A DNA stretch of 64,000 nucleotides from SCGC-AAA076-P13 sp964276235 (GTDB lineage: Bacteria > Pseudomonadota > Gammaproteobacteria > Magnimaribacterales > D2472). Where the stretch lies: positions 848,064-912,063 of the forward strand of contig CAXYEK010000001.1 in the NCBI GenBank assembly GCA_964276235.1, read 5' to 3'. Numbering within the stretch: the first letter of the stretch is position 1; each line of letters begins with the position of its first letter. This document shows, piece by piece, positions 1-9,043 of this stretch. The translations under genes and the position numbers were made by a program. Below the pieces are notes generated by a model that saw only the letters and a list, made by a program, of their open reading frames with translations, made no database searches and was not told the origin of the DNA.

Positions 1-1
1 T

Positions 2-3000
2 GGAGCTACTGTTGAAGCATTGCATACGCCAACAAATTTTAAAAAATCTGTTACTGCGTCTGACACTGGTAATTTCAACTTAAACTTTCTACCGATTGGT
101 GGACCTTACAAAATAACAATTCGTAAACAAGGATATGATACTCAAAGTATTGAAGTTGGTTCTTTGAACGTTTCTGAGCCTCTTAAATTAACAATAAATA
201 TGGCTCAATCAGATCTTGAAAATGTTGAAGTTCTCGGATCAAGAGTTGCAAGATCTACTGTTAGTAGTGGAAGTGTTCTCTCAAGAGAAACTATTGATGA
301 AATTCCTACAGTCACTAGAAATATAGCTGATTATTTAAAGTTCGATCCAAGAGTAACAATCAACAACGGAAATGCAAGATCAACAGAAGTTTCAGTAATG
401 GGTAAAAATTCACGTCTAAATGACTTCACTATTGATGGTGTTAGTTTTAATGATGCCTTCGGTTTAAATGATAGTGGATTTGCTACTATGAAAAATCCTA
501 TTAGTGTTGATTTTGTTGATGAGATAACTGTTGACATTACTCCTTATGATGTCTCAAAAGGAAACGCTACTGGTGGAACCATCACAGCTGTTACTAAAAG
601 TGGTACTAATGAATTTCATGGGTCAGCTTATTACACAGCAAGAGACAAAGACGATATTGGAAATACTCCTGCTGGAGAAGAGTATGCAGAGTTTAGTGAA
701 GAGGCAATGGCTTTTACACTTGGGGGACCAATTATTAAAGATAGATTATTTTTCTTTGTTGGTTATGAAGAAAGTGAAGAGACTAGACCAAGCTTATGGG
801 GCACATCTGATTCAAATGCAACAAACAAGTGGGATATTACTTCCGCACAAATGGACTCTATTGCTGCTCATATGAAAAATACATACGGGTATACAGCTGG
901 TTCTTACAACAGCATTATGTTTCCAACAACCCAAGAGCAATACATTATCAAGTTAAACGGAAATATTAACGAATCTCATAGAGCTGAGTTCGTTTATCAG
1001 GTTACTGAAGATTCATTCTGGTCAAATTATGACTCATCCGCACAGCCAGTTTTTTCTAATAACTATTATGACGTTCCTCCAGAAACTGAAAGAACAACTT
1101 TTACACTTTATTCAGATTGGACAGACAGGTTCTCTACTAGAATTAGATTAAGTGATCGTTACTTTGAACAAGATGCTAATTCACCAGATGGTGGATATGG
1201 TGGTCTTTTCCCTGAATTTCATATATATGAAGGCAGTGAAATTATTTATGTTGGTCCTGATAGATATAGAGGACACAATTTAATTAAAGTTGATCAGCAG
1301 CTTTCTTCAATTAAAGGTTCTTATGATTTAGATGAACATTATCTAACTTTTGGATATGAAACTGATAACTCGAGTGTTTATAACTCTTTCATAAACAGAT
1401 ATAACGGTGAAATAAATTTTGGTAGCCTTGAAAAGTTCTATGCAAATGATCACAAAAGAGTAGAAACATTTGCTGTTGCTACAGATGCAGGTGGTCCATT
1501 CTCACTAGTTCGTGATGATCCTAAATTACCTGCAGCTCGATTTGATGTTGAAGAAACTATTATGTTTATTCAAGACGAATGGCAAGTTAACGATACATTA
1601 TCTTTAACATTTGGTGTTCGTAGATATGAATTTGATATTCCTCAACAGACTCTTACAAACGGCTCATTCGTTTCTAAGTTAGGATTTGCAAATAATGCTA
1701 CTGTTAGCTATGCAGTTACTCAGCCTAGATTCTCTTTTGATTTAGATGTCTCAGAGTCATGGTTTGGAGATAATGACAACATTGTTTCTGCAGCACTTAC
1801 TGGTGGATATGGAGTATTTCATGGAAGACTTCCAAAGGTATTCTTTAGTAATGCTTTTGGTAGATCTAGTGTTGATTCCTTTTATAGTAGATTCTTAGGA
1901 TGTGCAGGACCATTACCAAACCTTAATTCAGGAGCAACTACTGGAGTTACTGATCCAAGATTCTTCTGGTACAGAAGTTCAGCTTCAACTTGTGCTACGA
2001 AAGATAGTTCTTCAGCATACTGGAAATATACTCATAGTAGTGATCCAAACTTTGAAGGACCATCTTCATCAAGAAGTAATATTAAATTAGCACTTCAAAC
2101 AGCAGATGGAACTGATGTTACTGTTGAATATAATAATGACAATGTTAAAAAAGATGTAGCTTTTAAAGATTACTCATTTGAAGTAGAAAGAACTCTTGCT
2201 GATGGAAGAGTAGTTTCAGATAGTGGAGAGAATACTTATCTTACTAATTCTACTGAAGGAGGAGGTTATGCTCTAACAATAACTGCTAGTAAAGATTTTG
2301 ATAACGGTATCTCTATGTATACCGGTTATACAAATATGGAACAAAAAGATGTCTATGCAATGACTTCAGCTCAACACAGCTCTTCATATGGCTATCAACC
2401 AAGAGCTAATGGTGAAAATGTTCCAGAAGCTAGATCTTCATTCATGGCAGAAGATAAGTTTGTTTTAGCACTTTCTTATACAACTCAAATTATTGGCGAC
2501 AATGACACTAAATTCTCTATGTTAGGTATTAGAAAATCTGGTGAGCCATACAGTATTACATTTGATGGTGATGCATTTAACGGTAAAGGAAGAGACGGTT
2601 ATGACTTAGCTTATATTCCAACAGGTGTGAATGATCCTTATGTCTCATTTGCCAGCACAGAAGCTGCTGTTGCAATAATGGACTTTGTAAATTCATCTTG
2701 TGCTTCTGGTTATAAAGGCAGAACAATAGATAGAAATACTTGTACAGCTCCAACGCAGACAAGAATAGATATGAGAATCACGCAAGATATTGGCCTTGGT
2801 AATGATCATAAACTCGTTGTTTACTTCGATCTTCAAAATCTAGCTAATTTCCTTGATGATGAAAAAGGCTGGGCTCAAGAAGTTAGTAGAAATGTCAGCA
2901 GAGCAATTATGATTGATGGTGCTGACTCAGCTGGTCGTTATATTATGACTGGAGTAGATGCTGATGACAGTTTCTTCTATTCAACATCGAACGGTCAATC

Positions 3001-3040
3001 AATGTGGCAAATGAACTTAGGTATTTCTTATAAATTCTAA
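2..3040 (+). CDS. TonB-dependent receptor with carboxypeptidase-like N-terminal domain (Oar-type), 5' partial
   Basis: Outer-membrane receptor of the Oar-like TonB-dependent family, expected to import a bulky or scarce substrate with energy from TonB-ExbB-ExbD. The reading frame is open to the left edge, so the signal peptide is outside the window; an apparent TTG start at 20 is only an internal codon. The first ~70 visible residues form a carboxypeptidase-regulatory-like beta-sandwich (GNFNLNFLPIGGPYKI). A plug domain follows (ENVEVLGSRVARS, then DGVSFNDAFG), and then a long beta-barrel ending in the typical aromatic C-terminus (MNLGISYKF). A strong terminator follows the stop codon. The substrate cannot be told from sequence. 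Confidence 0.9.
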   Translation, partial: GATVEALHTPTNFKKSVTASDTGNFNLNFLPIGGPYKITIRKQGYDTQSIEVGSLNVSEPLKLTINMAQSDLENVEVLGSRVARSTVSSGSVLSRETIDEIPTVTRNIADYLKFDPRVTINNGNARSTEVSVMGKNSRLNDFTIDGVSFNDAFGLNDSGFATMKNPISVDFVDEITVDITPYDVSKGNATGGTITAVTKSGTNEFHGSAYYTARDKDDIGNTPAGEEYAEFSEEAMAFTLGGPIIKDRLFFFVGYEESEETRPSLWGTSDSNATNKWDITSAQMDSIAAHMKNTYGYTAGSYNSIMFPTTQEQYIIKLNGNINESHRAEFVYQVTEDSFWSNYDSSAQPVFSNNYYDVPPETERTTFTLYSDWTDRFSTRIRLSDRYFEQDANSPDGGYGGLFPEFHIYEGSEIIYVGPDRYRGHNLIKVDQQLSSIKGSYDLDEHYLTFGYETDNSSVYNSFINRYNGEINFGSLEKFYANDHKRVETFAVATDAGGPFSLVRDDPKLPAARFDVEETIMFIQDEWQVNDTLSLTFGVRRYEFDIPQQTLTNGSFVSKLGFANNATVSYAVTQPRFSFDLDVSESWFGDNDNIVSAALTGGYGVFHGRLPKVFFSNAFGRSSVDSFYSRFLGCAGPLPNLNSGATTGVTDPRFFWYRSSASTCATKDSSSAYWKYTHSSDPNFEGPSSSRSNIKLALQTADGTDVTVEYNNDNVKKDVAFKDYSFEVERTLADGRVVSDSGENTYLTNSTEGGGYALTITASKDFDNGISMYTGYTNMEQKDVYAMTSAQHSSSYGYQPRANGENVPEARSSFMAEDKFVLALSYTTQIIGDNDTKFSMLGIRKSGEPYSITFDGDAFNGKGRDGYDLAYIPTGVNDPYVSFASTEAAVAIMDFVNSSCASGYKGRTIDRNTCTAPTQTRIDMRITQDIGLGNDHKLVVYFDLQNLANFLDDEKGWAQEVSRNVSRAIMIDGADSAGRYIMTGVDADDSFFYSTSNGQSMWQMNLGISYKF

Positions 3041-3056
3041 GAATATCAATTAATTT

Positions 3057-3086
3057 AAAAAGGCGGTTTATTCCGCCTTTTTTTTT
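3057..3086 (+). terminator. Rho-independent terminator after the Oar-type receptor
   Basis: A G+C-rich stem AAAAGGCGG / CCGCCTTTT with a six-base loop is followed directly by a T run. It lies 17 bases after the receptor stop codon and 14 bases before the next start codon, so the downstream oxygenase probably has its own promoter or depends on read-through. Confidence 0.85.
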
Positions 3087-3099
3087 GATAAAATAATTC

Positions 3100-3999
3100 A
3101 TGAATTCAATTCCAGAGTTATCATTTAAAGATATTGAAAAAGGAGATCTTAAATCTATTGCCTTGCTTTCAAGTGCCTTAGAAGACCATGGATTTTTTTC
3201 AATTACTGATCACGGACTTTCAAAAGAATTATTAGATAAATGCTATTCATCCTCTATAGATTTTTTTAATTTAGATTCTGACCTCAAGGATGCTTACAAC
3301 AGCAAATCATCAAAAGGCGCGAGAGGTTATACACCAAAGGGGATTGAAACAGCAGTTGGTGAAAAGATAGCTGATCAAAAAGAGTTTTGGCATCATGGTC
3401 CTATCATAGATGATTCATTTGATCATAGAATTCCTGAGAACATAGTGATGAAGGAAATTAAAGATTTTAATGATAACTTTGATAATTTATATTTAGAACT
3501 TCATTCGATTGGTATTAGAGTTATGTCAGTTATTGCACTTTCCATTGGGCTTGATAAAGACTATTTTTTTAATTGGATTGAAAAAGGTAATTCTTTGCTA
3601 AGATCAATTTATTACCCACCAATAGATGACGTATCTAATTTGCATAGAGCTCGCGCTCATGAGGATATAAATTTAATAACCTTACTAGTAGGAGCAGAAG
3701 AGGGCGGTTTAGAAGTTCTAAACAAGAATAATGAATGGATTAAAGTTCAACCAAGTTCAAATTCAATTGTTTGCAACATGGGAGACATGATGCAACTAGT
3801 TACAGATAAAAGACTGAAAAGTACAACTCACAGAGTTATTCAATATCAAGATCAAAGATCTAAGGCAAGGTACAGCATTCCTTTCTTTCTTCATCCTTCA
3901 CCTGATGTAAATTTAAAATCAGTCTTTAATAAAGATGATGTCGGAGTTCTTGCCGATGATTTCTTAAATGAAAGGCTTAAGGCAATTAAGCTATACTAA
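3100..3999 (+). CDS. 2-oxoglutarate/Fe(II)-dependent oxygenase (isopenicillin N synthase-like)
   Basis: Cytosolic non-haem iron dioxygenase of the DIOX_N plus 2OG-FeII_Oxy architecture. The N-terminal half carries the typical ALEDHGFFSITDHGL segment. The metal triad is visible as H187-x-D189 (RAHEDIN) and a distal histidine near 244 (STTHRVI), and RYSIPFF near 255 supplies the arginine and serine that bind 2-oxoglutarate. At 299 residues it is slightly shorter than the 310-340 usual for the family. It is followed after 3 bases by a nucleoside transporter, so the two are probably co-transcribed; a role in purine or pyrimidine oxidation would fit but is only inference from that neighbour. Confidence 0.85.
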   Translation: MNSIPELSFKDIEKGDLKSIALLSSALEDHGFFSITDHGLSKELLDKCYSSSIDFFNLDSDLKDAYNSKSSKGARGYTPKGIETAVGEKIADQKEFWHHGPIIDDSFDHRIPENIVMKEIKDFNDNFDNLYLELHSIGIRVMSVIALSIGLDKDYFFNWIEKGNSLLRSIYYPPIDDVSNLHRARAHEDINLITLLVGAEEGGLEVLNKNNEWIKVQPSSNSIVCNMGDMMQLVTDKRLKSTTHRVIQYQDQRSKARYSIPFFLHPSPDVNLKSVFNKDDVGVLADDFLNERLKAIKLY

Positions 4000-4002
4000 C
4001 CC

Positions 4003-5250
4003 ATGACTATATTTAATATATTTCAAACACTAGTAGGTTTTTTAGGCCTTATCGCAATTGCTATTCCCTTTTCAGAAAACCGAAAAATTATTAATTACAA
4101 ATACTTATTTTATGGAATCCTTGCGCAATTAATACTCGCATTAATTTTTATCAAACTACCCTTTATCACTATTTTTTTTGAATTCTTAGCACAAGCAGTT
4201 ACAGTTCTTCAGGATGGGACTGAAAAAGGTGCAATGTTTCTTTTTGGATATCCTGGATTTGATTCTGGAGATTCGCCAACCTTATTATCAACTTTTGCTT
4301 TTGGAATTTTGCCGTACATCATTGTAATGTCTTGTGTATCGGCAATATTTTGGTATTGGGGAGTCCTGCCTTTTATAGTAAATATATTTTCTAAGGTTTG
4401 CCAACGACTTTTTAATATTGGAGGCCCAATAGGTCTTGGTGCTGCAGCAAATGTATTTGTTGGACAAGTAGAGGCTCCACTCTTAATAAGACCTTATTTG
4501 AGTAAGTTATCAAAGAAGGAATTATTAATTCTAATGACTGCTGGTATGGCTACGGTTGCGGGTTCTGTAATGATTGCCTTGATAACAGTTCTAGAGAATA
4601 AGTTTATTGGTATTAATTTAATTCAACATTTTATTACTGCTTCAATTTTATCTATACCTGCTGCAATCATGTATGCAAATATTTTGATACCTTCTAATGA
4701 AGTTACAGATTTTAGTGGTGAAGAAACCCCTAGGATTTATAAAAATACAATGGATGCTATTACGAGAGGAACATCAGATGGAACCAGTATTGCAATAAGT
4801 GTTGGTGCAATTCTAATTGCTTTTATTGCTTTAGTTTATTTTGCGAACTCTTTTTTAGGGATGGTTAGTGGATGGATAGGCTACCCAGTATCAATTGAAA
4901 TGATCTTAGGCTACATATTTGCACCAATTGCATGGCTAATGGGTATTCCTTGGGGTGAGGCCATTATTGCTGGTGAGCTCCTTGGTATCAAGACTACACT
5001 AAATGAGTTTGTTGCTTACTACAGTCTCTCTTCACTTGAAGAGGGAGCCTTATCCGATAGATCTAGATTAATTACTTTATATGGACTTTGTGGCTTTGCT
5101 AACTTTTCTTCCGTTGGAATACTAGTTTCTGGAATTAGCGCAATGGCTCCAGAAAGAAAAACAGACTTGATTGAAGTTTCTTTCAAAGCTCTTATTGGCG
5201 CCACATTAGCATCTTGCATGACTGGTTTAGTTGTAGGATGTTTTATCTAA
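4003..5250 (+). CDS. Concentrative nucleoside transporter (CNT/NupC family)
   Basis: Inner-membrane nucleoside:cation symporter. Family signatures are clear: GAAANVFVGQVEAPLLIRPY in the middle, MTAGMATVAGSVM shortly after, and LCGFANFSSVGI near the C-terminus. The 415 residues contain about ten hydrophobic segments, the normal size for bacterial CNT proteins. The start follows the oxygenase stop by only three bases, which suggests translational coupling. Its last codons overlap the convergent tspO gene by four bases. Confidence 0.93.
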   Translation: MTIFNIFQTLVGFLGLIAIAIPFSENRKIINYKYLFYGILAQLILALIFIKLPFITIFFEFLAQAVTVLQDGTEKGAMFLFGYPGFDSGDSPTLLSTFAFGILPYIIVMSCVSAIFWYWGVLPFIVNIFSKVCQRLFNIGGPIGLGAAANVFVGQVEAPLLIRPYLSKLSKKELLILMTAGMATVAGSVMIALITVLENKFIGINLIQHFITASILSIPAAIMYANILIPSNEVTDFSGEETPRIYKNTMDAITRGTSDGTSIAISVGAILIAFIALVYFANSFLGMVSGWIGYPVSIEMILGYIFAPIAWLMGIPWGEAIIAGELLGIKTTLNEFVAYYSLSSLEEGALSDRSRLITLYGLCGFANFSSVGILVSGISAMAPERKTDLIEVSFKALIGATLASCMTGLVVGCFI

Positions 5251-5687
5251 TTATTTATCACAATAAATAAGTTTAAATACGAAGCAAAGAGTAACCATAA
5301 GACATAGGGTATAAAAATTAGCCCTGAAATCTTGTCGATTTTGAGCATCATTATATTCAGTTTTATATTTAAAAAAATTAACAGCCATATATTTAGTAAA
5401 GCTAATACAGGCATATGAAATGAAAAAAACATCCATGACCACATGGTGTTAAAAATCAATTGAATCAAAAAAATATTTCTTGAAACTGTGAAGGTTCTAA
5501 AGGCAGATATGCTCATTAGAAAATACAAAATTGGCCAAACAATTCCAAATACATAACCAGGTGGGTTTAAGTCTGATTTGACAAGCTCTTGATACCATAC
5601 GTCGGTAGATGTATTTGAAGAAGCCAGTCCGCCGAGAATTAAGGCTAAGGGTACGAAAATGAATATGGAATATTTGTTATTTAACAA
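5247..5687 (-). CDS. tspO: TspO/MBR family membrane protein
   Basis: Five-helix tryptophan-rich sensory protein of the TspO/PBR family, an inner-membrane protein that binds tetrapyrroles. Typical motifs are LNPPGYVFGIVWPILY in the first loop and NTMWSWMFF in helix 3, with PYVLWLLFASYLN in helix 5. It has 146 residues, near the family norm. No ATG is available between the upstream in-frame stop and the first conserved residues, so a TTG start is taken. It begins five bases after the stop codon of a 47-codon gene, consistent with coupling. Confidence 0.88.
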   Translation of the reverse strand: MLNNKYSIFIFVPLALILGGLASSNTSTDVWYQELVKSDLNPPGYVFGIVWPILYFLMSISAFRTFTVSRNIFLIQLIFNTMWSWMFFSFHMPVLALLNIWLLIFLNIKLNIMMLKIDKISGLIFIPYVLWLLFASYLNLFIVINN

Positions 5688-5692
5688 CAGGA

Positions 5693-5836
5693 TTATCTTT
5701 TTCTAAAAAACCTAGAGATTGTGCTAGATATGTCTTTTAGAAACGTGGAACCTTTAGGTCTTGCTTCAATAAATATATAGAATCCTACAAAAACTGTACT
5801 GATTAAAAAAACCCAAACTGCATCGTATTCACCCAT
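5693..5836 (-). CDS. Small single-pass membrane protein (47 aa), unknown function
   Basis: A short ATG-to-TAA frame encodes 47 residues: a short acidic start (MGEYDAVW), one hydrophobic helix (about residues 8-23) and a strongly basic tail ending in FFRKR. That charge layout predicts one membrane helix with a cytosolic C-terminus. The stop lies five bases before the TTG start of tspO, so the two are very likely one transcript. I do not recognise the family. Support comes from coding-like composition, tight spacing and lack of any overlapping gene. Confidence 0.6.
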   Translation of the reverse strand: MGEYDAVWVFLISTVFVGFYIFIEARPKGSTFLKDISSTISRFFRKR

Positions 5837-5878
5837 TAGATAATTATAATTGTTTTATATTTTTATTGGTTAGTTAAA

Positions 5879-6994
5879 TTAAGTTTTTTCTAAGATAATG
5901 GAGCAAACTGAATAACCTGCACCAAATGAGCATATAACTCCTATGTCGCCAGGGCTCAAATCATTATTCTCGTTAAAAGCCACTAGAGATCCAGCTGAAG
6001 CTAAATTACCATACTTGGTTATAGGCATTGGTATGATACTTGGATCAAAATCATCTGTTCCAAGAATTTTAGACGCTATAAGTCTAATCATTTTTCCATT
6101 AGCTTGATGAAGCCAGAATTTTGATACATCTGATGGTTGTATATCATTTTTTTTAAGTTGATCACTAATCAAGGAAGCCACAAGAGGACAAACATCCTTA
6201 AAAACACTTCTTCCATTTTGATAAAAAAGAAGATCTTCAATTTTTTTTTGATCTATGGCAGCTCTATTAAGATAACTAAAATCACTTCTTATATTATTTG
6301 AAAATTGAGTATGAAGTTTTCTATCAATTATCTTAAAGCTTCTAGCAGAACTACTATCCTTTTGAACTATAGTTGCAACACAGGCATCACCAAATATGAA
6401 ATGAATGTCCTTTCTAGAAAAATCAACACACGGAGTAGATATCTCAGGATTAATCACCAAGATGGTATCAGCCAAGCCTGAAGCAATATCACTATAGGCA
6501 TTATTAATTGCAAAGGTAGTAGATGAGCAACCGACTAACATATCGTAGGCGTAGCCATTAATGCCTAGTTCATTTTGAATTTCTATTGCTACTGATGGGT
6601 AGTTTCTAGCAGAATGAGATGTGCCAAGAATTACAGCATCAATCTCTTCAGCAGTTATTCCAGCTTGCTCCATAGCTCTTTTGGCTGCTATCACTCCTTT
6701 TTCCGCATGAATTGAAAGACTATCCTCATCCTCATTTCTTACCGAAGGCATCATTCTATTAGGATCAAGAATGCCTTTTTTATCAATTACACATCTTGTT
6801 TTTATACCGGAGGCCTTTTCAATAAAATCAACAGAGGAATAGGTCATTTCTTCAACATTCCCTTTATCAATGTCCTCTCTATGTTGAATGTTAAATGCAT
6901 CAGCATAGGTATTAAAAGAAGCTACTATCTCATCATTAGTTATCTTATCTTCTGGAAGCCAAGTGCCTGTACCAGCAATATGAATGTTATGCAT
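5879..6994 (-). CDS. Beta-ketoacyl-ACP synthase III-like protein (FabH2 / beta-ketodecanoyl synthase type)
   Basis: Condensing enzyme of the FabH fold that joins an acyl-CoA to malonyl-ACP. The catalytic triad is present: C156 in MLVGCSSTT, H296 in WLHQANGK and N330 in KYGNLASAG. With 371 residues and a long N-terminal insertion (the region around FIEKASGIKTR and GILDPNRM) it resembles the Pseudomonas PA3286-type enzyme, which takes medium-chain acyl-CoA, rather than the ~320-residue housekeeping FabH. The assignment to that subgroup rests on remembered similarity. It is divergent from the hydrolase at 7034 with about 39 bases between the two starts. Confidence 0.85.
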   Translation of the reverse strand: MHNIHIAGTGTWLPEDKITNDEIVASFNTYADAFNIQHREDIDKGNVEEMTYSSVDFIEKASGIKTRCVIDKKGILDPNRMMPSVRNEDEDSLSIHAEKGVIAAKRAMEQAGITAEEIDAVILGTSHSARNYPSVAIEIQNELGINGYAYDMLVGCSSTTFAINNAYSDIASGLADTILVINPEISTPCVDFSRKDIHFIFGDACVATIVQKDSSSARSFKIIDRKLHTQFSNNIRSDFSYLNRAAIDQKKIEDLLFYQNGRSVFKDVCPLVASLISDQLKKNDIQPSDVSKFWLHQANGKMIRLIASKILGTDDFDPSIIPMPITKYGNLASAGSLVAFNENNDLSPGDIGVICSFGAGYSVCSIILEKT

Positions 6995-7033
6995 AAATAT
7001 TTATTTAATCCTATATTAAGCTTATTATAAATT

Positions 7034-7936
7034 ATGACTAATGAATTAACTAATCATAAAAATTCTTATTACGAGTTCTTATCAGCAAATCAGAATATAA
7101 AAGGTATTTTTATAATTAGCCACGGTATGGCTGAGCACATCCAAAGATATGATTGGCTTATATCTAAGCTAAACAATGATGGATATCATGTTATAGGAAA
7201 AGACCATCGCGGGCATGGTATTAATATTTTAAATGGTGATACTCGAGGTTTTTTTGCTGATAATGATGGTTGGTCTTTGGTGACTGAAGATCTAAGAGCA
7301 GTAATTGAGAAATCGAAAGCTTTATATCCAGATTTGAAGCACTTTTTATTTGCGCACAGCATGGGTTCATGGGTTGCATTATCTCTTTTCAACAAGAAAC
7401 TTGATATTGATGGAATGATAATCTCTGGATCTTCAAAAGTGCCCAAATTTAATATTTATTTACAAAAATTAGTTTTAAAAATAGAAATTATTAGAAATGG
7501 CCCAAAAGCAGAAAGCTCACTTTTAGATAATTTAACAATACGGACATTTAATAAATCATTTGCTCCTAACAGAACTCCTAATGATTGGATTTCATCTGAT
7601 AATGTAAATGTTGATAACTATACTGAAGATCCATTATGTGGCTATAAAGTAACTAATTCACTATGGCAGGATCTTTCGAATGGCTTATTAACAATTTTTA
7701 ATAAAAAGTACTATTGCAAAGATAATCAAAATATTCCAATAACAATCCTTTCAGGTGAGTTTGATGCAGTAAGCTCTAATGGCTTAATGGCAATGAAACT
7801 TTATAAATTTCTTTCACATCTTTTTATTAATATTTCCTTTAGATTAATTGATAATGCAAGACATGAGATTTTCTCAGATTTAAATAAAGATTCATCTTAT
7901 GATGTGCTTCAAGATTTTATTAAAAAAATTAAATGA
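7034..7936 (+). CDS. Alpha/beta hydrolase, monoacylglycerol-lipase-like
   Basis: Cytosolic serine hydrolase of the Hydrolase_4 (lysophospholipase/monoglyceride lipase) group. It shows the oxyanion segment IISHGMAEHIQRYDWL, the DHRGHG motif, the nucleophile S109 in FAHSMGSW, a likely acid in SGEFDAV and the terminal histidine in NARHEIF. There is no signal peptide. Length (300 residues) is normal for the group. The stop overlaps the start of the secreted esterase by four bases, so the two form an operon; together with the divergent acyl synthase this hints at lipid turnover. Confidence 0.82.
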   Translation: MTNELTNHKNSYYEFLSANQNIKGIFIISHGMAEHIQRYDWLISKLNNDGYHVIGKDHRGHGINILNGDTRGFFADNDGWSLVTEDLRAVIEKSKALYPDLKHFLFAHSMGSWVALSLFNKKLDIDGMIISGSSKVPKFNIYLQKLVLKIEIIRNGPKAESSLLDNLTIRTFNKSFAPNRTPNDWISSDNVNVDNYTEDPLCGYKVTNSLWQDLSNGLLTIFNKKYYCKDNQNIPITILSGEFDAVSSNGLMAMKLYKFLSHLFINISFRLIDNARHEIFSDLNKDSSYDVLQDFIKKIK

Positions 7937-8952
7937 AAATATTATTATTGCTAATATCCTTATCTCCATTTTTAAATTCTCAAGAAATGTATGAGATGGA
8001 AATGACTTTTGAAAATGATCAAAGATCATACTTAATATATGAACCAAAAAACTATCAGGATAGTTTGCCAATTGATTTATTTATTGGTATTCACGGTTAT
8101 GGAGGAACAGCCTCTGGATTTGAAAGAGAGACCACTGGAAACTTTAATAAGTCGGCCGATAAATATAATTTTATTGCAATTTATCCACAAGGGGAAATCT
8201 TCTACGAAAAATGGCTTTTCATGAAGACTTTTGTTTCTTCGTGGAATGACTTAGCTGGATCTGTAACAAAAACTTCAACTGGAGAGACTTGTGCCGTTGA
8301 TGCAGATATAGCTCCAAAATACCCAAAATGTAAAAGTGGTGGACGATGTTCTTGGACAAGCTGCTCAAATGACATAGGTTATATTAAGAAAGTTATAGAT
8401 AATACAAAAGAAGCGTTTAATATTAAAAATATTTATGTTGTTGGGATGAGTAATGGAGGGATGATGGCTCAGGCGCTTGCTTGTGCATATCCAGAATTAT
8501 TCTCTGGAATTGCAAATGTTGTTGGGATGCAACATAAAGATTTAAGTTGTACTCCTGAAAAACCAGTCAATTTTATAATTTATGGCGGTGCAAAAGATAC
8601 AGTAGTACCTCCAATTTCAGTAAAATCATTCGACGGCTACTTTTATGAACCAATGGAAAATACCTTTAAGAGTTGGTCTAATAAATTTAATTGCAAATCC
8701 ATAAAGCAAATTAAAAATGAAGATTTTGATCTTATAGAAGAAAAAATAGCCTATGGTTGTGACAACAATGTAACTATTACAAGTATTTTAAATAATGATC
8801 GAGGTCATCGATGGCCTGGTGTTAATAGAGATGTTGGTTATTGCAATACCTTAGTTCAAAGCATTAAACCTTATGCTACTTGTAATAATAATCTTATTAA
8901 CGACTGGGGCAATGATTATCTTGTTGAGAAGCTCTTAAAGTTATCTAAATAG
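7933..8952 (+). CDS. Secreted PHB-depolymerase/feruloyl-esterase-like hydrolase
   Basis: Exported esterase of the LpqC/poly(3-hydroxybutyrate) depolymerase family. A signal peptide covers the first ~16 residues (MKILLLLISLSPFLNS). The core shows the HGYGGTASGF oxyanion turn, the nucleophile S173 in VGMSNGGMM, and a late histidine in DRGHRWPG. Several cysteines, including CKSGGRCSWTSC, suggest disulfides outside the cytoplasm. Family members cleave polyesters or feruloyl-sugar esters; the real substrate is unknown. It overlaps the upstream hydrolase by four bases. Confidence 0.82.
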   Translation: MKILLLLISLSPFLNSQEMYEMEMTFENDQRSYLIYEPKNYQDSLPIDLFIGIHGYGGTASGFERETTGNFNKSADKYNFIAIYPQGEIFYEKWLFMKTFVSSWNDLAGSVTKTSTGETCAVDADIAPKYPKCKSGGRCSWTSCSNDIGYIKKVIDNTKEAFNIKNIYVVGMSNGGMMAQALACAYPELFSGIANVVGMQHKDLSCTPEKPVNFIIYGGAKDTVVPPISVKSFDGYFYEPMENTFKSWSNKFNCKSIKQIKNEDFDLIEEKIAYGCDNNVTITSILNNDRGHRWPGVNRDVGYCNTLVQSIKPYATCNNNLINDWGNDYLVEKLLKLSK

Positions 8953-8969
8953 TTTATCTGACTAATCAC

Positions 8970-8997
8970 TTGTTATAAATCATTCAATGAGTATTAT
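8970..8997 (+). promoter_or_regulatory. Candidate sigma-70 promoter of the receptor at 9044
   Basis: TTGTTA and TATTAT hexamers separated by 16 bases lie about 46 bases before the start codon, in the only gap between the secreted esterase and the receptor. A TATAGT three bases further on is an alternative -10. Assigned by eye only. Confidence 0.35.
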
Positions 8998-9043
8998 AGT
9001 AGGATGACTAAATTTGTGAATATAATTTATAGGAGGACAAATA

